Source: a virus
Reading direction: 5' to 3' (one strand)
Length of the DNA stretch: 27,483 nucleotides
IMG/VR virus record: IMGVR_UViG_3300032242_001999
Span: 1 to 27,483 of that record
Below the pieces are notes generated by a model. It worked only from the letters and a program-made list of their open reading frames with translations, did not search any database and was not told where the DNA came from. Below, piece by piece: positions 22,121 to 27,483 of the stretch. The position numbers and the translations under genes are program-made. Positions within the stretch are counted from its first letter, which is position 1; every line of letters begins with the position of its first letter.

Positions 22121-22350
22121 AAAATATTATAAAAAAATTAGTTATGGCGTTTATTGCGAAAAATGTTGAAATAAATAACAAAAGAGTAGAGAATCCTTTA
22201 GACACTCCTCCAAATTCTTTGGATTTAAATAAAAGTGAAGTTGAAACATTATTATTAATGATTAAGGAAGCTCAATTTAAAGGAGAACATGTACAAAAAG
22301 TATATGAGCTTGTTTTAAAACTTCAAAATTACTATTCTCAATTACCCTAA
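22111..22350 (+). CDS. small conserved hypothetical protein in fibre cluster
   Basis: A 79-residue protein overlapping the previous gene's end by 10 bases. After a hydrophobic/basic start (MGLKNIIKKLVMAFIAKN) it has a helical C-terminus, LNKSEVETLLLMIKEAQFKG then EHVQKVYELVLKLQNYYSQL. Small proteins of this kind are frequent beside phage fibre genes, with no assigned role to my knowledge. A second Met at 22144 is an alternative start. It could be a fibre-assembly helper, but nothing in the sequence proves it. Confidence 0.65.
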   Translation: MGLKNIIKKLVMAFIAKNVEINNKRVENPLDTPPNSLDLNKSEVETLLLMIKEAQFKGEHVQKVYELVLKLQNYYSQLP

Positions 22351-22355
22351 TTTAC

Positions 22356-22364
22356 ATATTTATT
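22356..22364 (+). promoter_or_regulatory. ATATTTATT motif variant, candidate promoter of the large fibre gene
   Basis: One-base variant of the motif at the start of a 99-base gap, 85 bases before the ATG at 22450. Confidence 0.45.
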
Positions 22365-22370
22365 ATAAAC

Positions 22371-22434
22371 ACACTGTTGGCCCTTTGGGAGTAGGCTTAT
22401 ACACGGCATAAGTGTATGTATCTAACCACAGTGT
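22371..22434 (+). promoter_or_regulatory. branched RNA structure in the fibre leader
   Basis: ACACTGT (22371-22377) with GG (22379-22380) pairs with CC (22426-22427) and ACAGTGT (22428-22434), with one bulged T. Inside it are CCC-TTT-GGG (22381-22389) and ATACAC/GTGTAT (22399-22404 and 22412-22417, 7-base loop). Together these make a three-way-junction-like fold in the leader of the 1256-residue fibre gene. I do not recognise it as a known riboswitch or tRNA. Confidence 0.5.
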
Positions 22435-22449
22435 ACAAATTAAATAAGT

Positions 22450-25400
22450 ATGCCAAATTGGAAAAAAGTCATTGTATCTGGCTCGAATGCTAGTCTAACT
22501 TCCCTTAACGTTACAAACAATGTAACTGCTCAATCATTTACAGGATCGTTTAGTGGTTCATTATATAATTTACAAAATAGTATTGTAAATCATATTCCAT
22601 TCTTTAGTTCTTCTCAAATATTGGCTGATAGCGCAATGTTTCAAGTACGTAATGGAGATGGAAGTGATAGTATCGCAATTAATGAAAACGGTGTTGATAC
22701 AAACGCGCCTGAGGCATTATATGTTTACCAATCAAATACTTCTTCTTATAACGCGATTTCAGGTAAAGGTAATTTAAATAGCTTTTTACAATTAAACATA
22801 CAAAACTTAAATGCAGGAACTACAGCATCTTCAGATATAGTAGCTACAGCAAATAATGGTGATAATAATAATAACTATGTTGATTTAGGTATTAATGGTG
22901 GTAGCTACATTAAAAATCCTACATGGTGGGTTGGTCAAGCAAATGATACTTATTTAGTATCTTCAGGTAATAACCACTATATGGGTAGTGCTTGGGGAGG
23001 AAATGTTATTTTATTCACTACAGGAAGTAATGGTAGTGGTTCTTATGATGCTGATGCTAGTGCTAAATTAATATTAAAAGCAAATAATCAGCATATAATG
23101 TCTGGTTCTTTGAGTATTAGTGGAAGTATAAATCTTCAAAACAATATTATTGTTACAGGTTCTATTTCAGCTTTAGGAGGAATAACAAGTTCTTTACTTG
23201 GTACTGCTTCTTATGCACTTCAATCTTTAAGTTCATCTTATTCATTAGCAGCGACAAGCGCATCGTATGCTTTAAGTAGTTCTTACACGTTAAGTAGTTC
23301 TTACGCTTTAAGCGCTTCATATGCGACAACATCATCTTATGTTTTAAATGCTATAAGTTCATCTTACGCTTCAAATTCATTAAGTGCGTCGTATGCTACA
23401 ACAGCATCTTATATAAAAACAGCGCAAACAGCTAGTTACACGCTAAATGCTCAAACAGCATCATATGTTTTAAATGCTATATCTGCTTCTTATGTACTTA
23501 GCGCATCATACTCTACAAACGCTTTATTATTTAATAATACATCATCATCTGTATTCGCAACTACAGGTTCAAATACATTTAATGGCAATCAAACAGTAAC
23601 TGGAAGTTTATTTACTAGTGGTTCTAATACATTAGTGGGTACTACAACATTATCAGGAAGCATAAATGTAAGTGGATCTCAATTATTTACAGGTATCGCA
23701 ACTCAAGTAGGAACTTCCTACTTTACAGGTTCATTAAACATTACAGGTTCCACAACACAAACGGGCAATAATACTTTAATTGGTAATACTACATTATCAG
23801 GAAGCATTATAATTTCAGGATCAAGTACTCCAGGTAACCCAACAGCATCTGTACAAATATATGGTAATGTAGGCACAGATGGATATATAAGATTTAACCC
23901 AGTTAGTACAAATATAGATACATCTATTTCAGCGTCTTATATTTACGTATCAGGTTCAACTCAAGATTTATACTTCTCACAAAATGGTAGTGGCCATACT
24001 AACGTGACTCGCTTACGTTGGTTAGAAGGAACATTATATTCAGGCCTTTTAAACGGTGGTTTAATTACATCACAATCATCTACAACTTATCAAGTTAGTT
24101 CAGGTAGTGGTATTATAGTTAATTTAAATGGATCATTAACTGATAATCCATACCCTACTATTAAGTACTTAAATTGGAATAATTTATCAGCTAGTATAGC
24201 CCCACAAACAGGATCTTACGATCAAACCTTTGTCTCTATTGATGCTACAAATAATATATACGCTCAAGGTACTCCATTTAGTGATGGTCAATATGATACA
24301 TTAATACCAATTGGTGTTGTATTACATCAAAATAGATCAACTATTAATGGTACTAAAACACAACCTTCAGTAGCTTATGGTTGGAAACAAAGATCAAATG
24401 TGTTTGTTCAAGCGTTTGGTCCATTAAAATTATCAGGTTTTACTTTACAAGCAAGTGGTTCTTCTACAGGTAGTTTAGTAGTAGGAAGTGGTACTTCATT
24501 TGCTGATGGAGCTAATTACCAAACAGATCCAAATAATCCATCATATGTAACAGATAGTGGTACATCAGTATCAAAAATATTTAAATATAGACAATCAGGT
24601 TCATCTTGGGTATATGATACTAATGGTGGAGGTGGTTACGCGAATATTGATCCAACACAATATTCAAATAATGGTGTTTTAACTGCTGTATCAGGTAGTG
24701 GTAATAATAAAGGATGGTCAATACAAAGAGTATTTTGGTATCCAAATAGTGTTACAAAGGCGATTGTTGTTTATTACGGTAATAAACAATACGCTACTCA
24801 AATAGATGCTACAGCAAATATTCAATTTGAATCATTTGTAGAGGCTCCAAACACCGCTGCAAACGCGATTTATTTAGGGGCTTTAATTGTAAGAAACGAT
24901 GCTAACTTTACTAACGCAGCATCATACATTATCCAACCAGGTGGACTATTTAGAGCTGTAGGTGGATCAGGTGGTGGTGGATCAACAGTCACAACAACAT
25001 TATCAGGTTTATCTGATGTAACAATAACTGGACAAACAAATGATCAACCATTAGTTTGGTCTTCAACAGCTAATAAATGGATTAATAGCTCATCTTTAAC
25101 AGCAAGTTTATCAGGTAATGCTTCAACTGCTACAACAGCATCTTTTGTAACAGGATCTATTTTTACAAATGCTAATAGTGCGGCTAGTGCTTCTTATTCT
25201 GTTAGTTCATCTTATGCTTCAACCACAAATAGCGCATCTTATACTTTAAGTAGTAGCTACGCGTTAAGTTCATCTTATGCGTTAAGTTCATCTTACGCTT
25301 TAAGTAGTTCATATGCTTTAACTTCAACAAGCGCTTCATACGCGTTAAGCTCATCTTATGCTTTAAGTTCATCTTATGCTGTTAACGCTACTTCAGCTAT

Positions 25401-26220
25401 AACAGCTTCATATGCTACTAATTTTACTGCTTCAAATTTACTTGTAAGTAATACTATTACTGCTCAAACATTAGTAATACAAACAATTACTGCTTCTCAA
25501 GAATATAGTAGTGGTTCTAATGTGTTTGGTAATCAATTAACCAACACTCAGCAACTAACAGGTAGTGTGACAATAACTGGTTCTTTATCAGTTAATAACT
25601 CTCCAGTAATATTAACTAATCAGACATCTTCAATGTCTGTATCTAGTGCTTCATACGCTACTTCAGGATCATATACTTTATCAGCAACATCAGCATCTTA
25701 CGCTCTAAGCTCATCTTACGCTTTAAGTGGTTCTTATTCATTAAGTTCATCTTATGCCTTAAGTAGTTCATACGCTTTAAGTAGTTCATACGCTTTAAGT
25801 AGTTCATACGCTTTAAGTAGTAGTTACGCCTTAAGTTCATCTTATGCAGTATTATCTGCTACAGCTTCATATGCTAACGCTAGTTCAGCGGTAGGATTTG
25901 GAATAGGTAATAGTTCAATTTACTATTCATCTGTGAGTTCATCTATTGTAGGTTCAAATAATTTATTTTCTCTACCAACTGGTTCAAATACAGCTGGATT
26001 CTTTAAATATACTGCTTATAGTGGTTCAAATTCAAGATCAGGAGAAGTATTTGCTTCATGGAATGGTGGAACAGCTCAATATACAGATTTTTCAACACCA
26101 GATAATGGAACAACAGCAGCAGTGACAATGTCTGCGACTATAATATTATCACAAATACAATTTAACGTACAAACAAATACAAGCAGTTGGACAGTTAAAT
26201 CACAAGCAACTTTACTATAA
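22450..26220 (+). CDS. large tail fibre protein with three SSSYAL-repeat tracts
   Basis: A 1256-residue fibre protein. It begins MPNWKKVIVSGSNASLTSLN, shared with the 20837 protein. Three serine/tyrosine hexad tracts (about residues 250-357, 913-990 and 1065-1143) hold roughly 14, 11 and 12 Ser-Tyr units, probably thin repetitive shaft. Between the first two lies a globular-looking region of about 480-860 (IKYLNWNNLSASIAPQTGSY, WKQRSNVFVQAFGPLKLSGF, WSIQRVFWYPNSVTKAIVVY) ending GGSGGGGSTVTTTL and a GLSDVTITGQTNDQPLVWSS adapter. The C-terminal 110 residues form a beta-rich end. Such proteins form trimeric fibres for host attachment. The stop overlaps the next start as TAATG, so the LamG-like protein is translated with it. 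Confidence 0.8.
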   Translation: MPNWKKVIVSGSNASLTSLNVTNNVTAQSFTGSFSGSLYNLQNSIVNHIPFFSSSQILADSAMFQVRNGDGSDSIAINENGVDTNAPEALYVYQSNTSSYNAISGKGNLNSFLQLNIQNLNAGTTASSDIVATANNGDNNNNYVDLGINGGSYIKNPTWWVGQANDTYLVSSGNNHYMGSAWGGNVILFTTGSNGSGSYDADASAKLILKANNQHIMSGSLSISGSINLQNNIIVTGSISALGGITSSLLGTASYALQSLSSSYSLAATSASYALSSSYTLSSSYALSASYATTSSYVLNAISSSYASNSLSASYATTASYIKTAQTASYTLNAQTASYVLNAISASYVLSASYSTNALLFNNTSSSVFATTGSNTFNGNQTVTGSLFTSGSNTLVGTTTLSGSINVSGSQLFTGIATQVGTSYFTGSLNITGSTTQTGNNTLIGNTTLSGSIIISGSSTPGNPTASVQIYGNVGTDGYIRFNPVSTNIDTSISASYIYVSGSTQDLYFSQNGSGHTNVTRLRWLEGTLYSGLLNGGLITSQSSTTYQVSSGSGIIVNLNGSLTDNPYPTIKYLNWNNLSASIAPQTGSYDQTFVSIDATNNIYAQGTPFSDGQYDTLIPIGVVLHQNRSTINGTKTQPSVAYGWKQRSNVFVQAFGPLKLSGFTLQASGSSTGSLVVGSGTSFADGANYQTDPNNPSYVTDSGTSVSKIFKYRQSGSSWVYDTNGGGGYANIDPTQYSNNGVLTAVSGSGNNKGWSIQRVFWYPNSVTKAIVVYYGNKQYATQIDATANIQFESFVEAPNTAANAIYLGALIVRNDANFTNAASYIIQPGGLFRAVGGSGGGGSTVTTTLSGLSDVTITGQTNDQPLVWSSTANKWINSSSLTASLSGNASTATTASFVTGSIFTNANSAASASYSVSSSYASTTNSASYTLSSSYALSSSYALSSSYALSSSYALTSTSASYALSSSYALSSSYAVNATSAITASYATNFTASNLLVSNTITAQTLVIQTITASQEYSSGSNVFGNQLTNTQQLTGSVTITGSLSVNNSPVILTNQTSSMSVSSASYATSGSYTLSATSASYALSSSYALSGSYSLSSSYALSSSYALSSSYALSSSYALSSSYALSSSYAVLSATASYANASSAVGFGIGNSSIYYSSVSSSIVGSNNLFSLPTGSNTAGFFKYTAYSGSNSRSGEVFASWNGGTAQYTDFSTPDNGTTAAVTMSATIILSQIQFNVQTNTSSWTVKSQATLL
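23200..23520 (+). repeat. Ser-Tyr hexad repeat tract 1
   Basis: About 14 degenerate 18-base units, of the SSSYAL, SASYAT and TASYVL kinds. Codons vary heavily (TCA/TCT/AGT, TAT/TAC, GCT/GCG), and many units differ in the last two residues. Confidence 0.9.
25186..25422 (+). repeat. Ser-Tyr hexad repeat tract 2
   Basis: About 11 units, mostly SSSYAL, with synonymous codon changes between neighbours. Confidence 0.9.
25643..25878 (+). repeat. Ser-Tyr hexad repeat tract 3
   Basis: About 12 units. Three consecutive identical 18-base copies (TTAAGTAGTTCATACGCT) around 25760-25813 look like a recent expansion inside an otherwise diverged array. Confidence 0.9.
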
Positions 26221-26957
26221 TGGGAATAACATTAATAAATAACGGAGGACCAGGTGGTCTAAAATTAAATAATACTTCAAATTCAGGTAATTTATCTCTT
26301 TTAAAACTTCCTAAATTAGTGTTAAGTCTAGATGCTGGTAACTCATTAAGTTATCCAGGTACTGGTAGTGTATGGACTGATACAGCGGGAGGAAAAGTAT
26401 TTGATTTAATTAATGGACCAGGTTATGATCCTAGTAATGGAGGTAAGTTTTATTTTTATACACCTAGCAGTCAATATGCTGTTTGTTCTACAAGTTTACC
26501 TTCACTTCCAACATTTACAACATCTATTTGGCATAATTGGGATGGTAATAACACAGGAGGATTACCTTGTATATTAACTGAAATTTATGCTGGGGGCGGG
26601 ATAAACTATTTTGTAGGTAGTGTTCAAGGAGTAGTTGCTCAAGGAGGATATTTTAATGGTAATTTCCAAATTTCACCTCAATTTACTTTAACACCTAACA
26701 CTTGGTATCAAATTGTTATTACTTGTGATACCAATCAAATAGTTAATGCGTATCTTAATGGTGCGTTAATTAGTTCAACACAAACTAATGGAGGTAAACC
26801 ATATACAAGTGGTGCAGGAATAAACTTAATGAGAAGATGGGATAATGCTGAGTTCTGGGGAGGTTATTTAGCAACTGTTGATATATATGATGGTGCTCTT
26901 AGTTTATCTAAAATATCATCAATATATAATAATACTAAATCAAGATTCGGACTATAA
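26220..26957 (+). CDS. LamG/concanavalin-like domain protein of the tail fibre
   Basis: A 245-residue protein with an N-terminal linker (MGITLINNGGPGGLKLNNTS) and a jelly-roll domain of the LamG/concanavalin A type. Features: LVLSLDAGNSLSYPGTGSVW, FTTSIWHNWDGN, TPNTWYQIVITCDTNQIVNA, YLNGALISSTQTNGG, and WGGYLATVDIYDGALS before SKISSIYNNTKSRFG. Such domains often bind sugars and serve as fibre tips or depolymerase-like adhesins. The start overlaps the fibre gene's stop (TAATG), so it is probably a partner at the distal end of that fibre. Sugar specificity cannot be read from sequence. Confidence 0.8.
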   Translation: MGITLINNGGPGGLKLNNTSNSGNLSLLKLPKLVLSLDAGNSLSYPGTGSVWTDTAGGKVFDLINGPGYDPSNGGKFYFYTPSSQYAVCSTSLPSLPTFTTSIWHNWDGNNTGGLPCILTEIYAGGGINYFVGSVQGVVAQGGYFNGNFQISPQFTLTPNTWYQIVITCDTNQIVNAYLNGALISSTQTNGGKPYTSGAGINLMRRWDNAEFWGGYLATVDIYDGALSLSKISSIYNNTKSRFGL

Positions 26958-26968
26958 AATAAAATGTT

Positions 26969-27145
26969 ATGTTTCAAGTACAAATGCAATATATTCCAGG
27001 TAATGATATAATTTGGGTAGCACAACTAACCCAAGAAGATCCAATATATAATTATAATACTGAGACTGAAGCTCAAACTCAAGCGAATGAACTTCAAGCA
27101 TCAGATTCTACTGGAAGACAATATAGAGTAATACAAATAATCTAA
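26969..27145 (+). CDS. 58-residue conserved small phage protein
   Basis: A short open frame after the LamG gene, MFQVQMQYIPGNDIIWVAQL, then TQEDPIYNYNTETEAQTQAN and ELQASDSTGRQYRVIQII. The pattern 'W.aqLt.edP.Y.y.tE.eA...a.eL...D.tGR.YRV' is one I associate with small conserved proteins in fibre regions of aquatic phages, function unknown. An out-of-frame ATG at 26964 gives only a 15-residue frame. The compact beta-alpha pattern and the gap that it fills support it as real. Confidence 0.7.
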   Translation: MFQVQMQYIPGNDIIWVAQLTQEDPIYNYNTETEAQTQANELQASDSTGRQYRVIQII

Positions 27146-27154
27146 TATTTTAGA

Positions 27155-27163
27155 ATATTTATA
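27155..27163 (+). promoter_or_regulatory. ATATTTATA motif, candidate promoter of the last fibre gene
   Basis: Exact motif copy 40 bases before the ATG at 27204, 9 bases after the stop of the 58-residue gene. Confidence 0.5.
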
Positions 27164-27201
27164 CCAAACCCCACTTTAGGGAAAGTGAACTAAAGTATAA
27201 A
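27158..27201 (+). promoter_or_regulatory. leader inverted repeats before the last fibre gene
   Basis: TTTATAC (27158-27164) pairs with GTATAAA (27195-27201), just before the ATG at 27204. Inside, CACTTT (27172-27177) pairs with AAAGTG (27182-27187), or ACTTTA (27173-27178) with TAAAGT (27191-27196), so two folds compete. Confidence 0.4.
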
Positions 27202-27203
27202 AT

Positions 27204-27483
27204 ATGGCAAACGAATTTATTGCTCGTAATGGCGTCATTGCGCTTAACAATTCTCAAATAACAGGTTCTTTATCTGTGACCGGTGGTATAACTGGCTCGT
27301 TTCAAGGAACCTCATCAAACGCTTTAAGTAGTTCTTACGCGTTAAGTTCATCTTACGCTTTAAGTTCATCTTACGCTTTAAACTCTACTTCAGCATCATA
27401 CGCTTTAAGTAGTTCTTATGCATTAAGTGGTTCATACGCTTTAAGTAGTTCTTACGCGTTAAGTTCATCTTACGCATTAAGTA
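27204..27483 (+). CDS. tail fibre protein, N-terminal part (runs off the window)
   Basis: The open frame from 27204 has no stop before the window end. It begins MANEFIARNGVIALNNSQIT, GSLSVTGGITGSFQGTSSNA, and then goes straight into SSSYALSSSYAL repeats. The first 35 residues differ from the NWxKVIVSGS start of the other two fibres, so it may attach at a different place. The repeats match those of the 22450 protein. Total length and tip domain lie outside the window. Confidence 0.8.
   Translation, partial: MANEFIARNGVIALNNSQITGSLSVTGGITGSFQGTSSNALSSSYALSSSYALSSSYALNSTSASYALSSSYALSGSYALSSSYALSSSYALS
27321..27483 (+). repeat. Ser-Tyr hexad repeat tract 4 (continues past window)
   Basis: At least eight 18-base SSSYAL-type units, mixing AGT-AGT-TCT and AGT-TCA-TCT serine codons. 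Confidence 0.9.

Noticed and set aside
25186-25878. Direct repeats that might suggest a CRISPR array
   Set aside because: Units of 18 bases without spacers, in frame within a fibre gene and varying at codon positions; these are protein repeats.

Overview
The window looks like part of the structural and packaging region of a T4-like (contractile-tailed) phage genome, with every recognisable gene on the + strand. The DNA is AT-rich. Only one gene (12370) has a clear Shine-Dalgarno sequence; the rest start after AT-rich leaders, which would fit a Bacteroidetes-type host. The serine/tyrosine-repeat tail fibres and enlarged neck proteins resemble those of uncultured aquatic T4-like phages. The host assignment is inference from style, not proof.

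Layout. (1) Bases 1-2540 are accessory: a small gene end, a COG2509-type FAD-dependent dehydrogenase, a GIY-YIG homing endonuclease, and debris left by its arrival (an orphan start of a neighbour gene joined to an orphan 3' end of the FAD gene), then an intact small gene. (2) 2552-4742 holds a NadR/AAA_28-like P-loop protein, a possible internal head protein and a protein with a membrane segment at each end that may be a spanin. (3) 4848-15275 is the head and packaging block: large terminase (gp17-like), portal (gp20-like), four or five core-protein candidates in the position of T4 gp67/gp68, prohead protease (gp21-like), acidic scaffold (gp22-like) and major capsid protein (gp23-like). (4) 15361-20134 holds PhoH and enlarged versions of the three neck/tail-completion proteins (gp13-, gp14- and gp15-like). 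(5) 20137-27483 is a tail-fibre block: two small paralogues, three fibre proteins with serine/tyrosine repeats (the last running off the window), a LamG-like protein and small conserved proteins.

Control. A short motif, ATATTTATA (two copies end in T), occurs 12 times between genes and is always in the same orientation. It marks the first gene of almost every apparent transcription unit and directly follows all three intrinsic terminators. It is the reverse complement of the T4 late-promoter core TATAAATA, yet it faces genes on the + strand, so it may be a late promoter of a different type. At the homing endonuclease the motif lies inside a hairpin that also covers the start of the gene, the same logic as the T4 I-TevI late-promoter hairpin.

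Most notable: the homing-endonuclease invasion scar (1315-2305), the promoter-in-hairpin in front of it, the window-wide ATATTTATA motif, and T4 internal-protein-like N-termini (FxxKKF(I/L)xE) on two proteins that may be prohead-targeting, protease-cleaved sequences.
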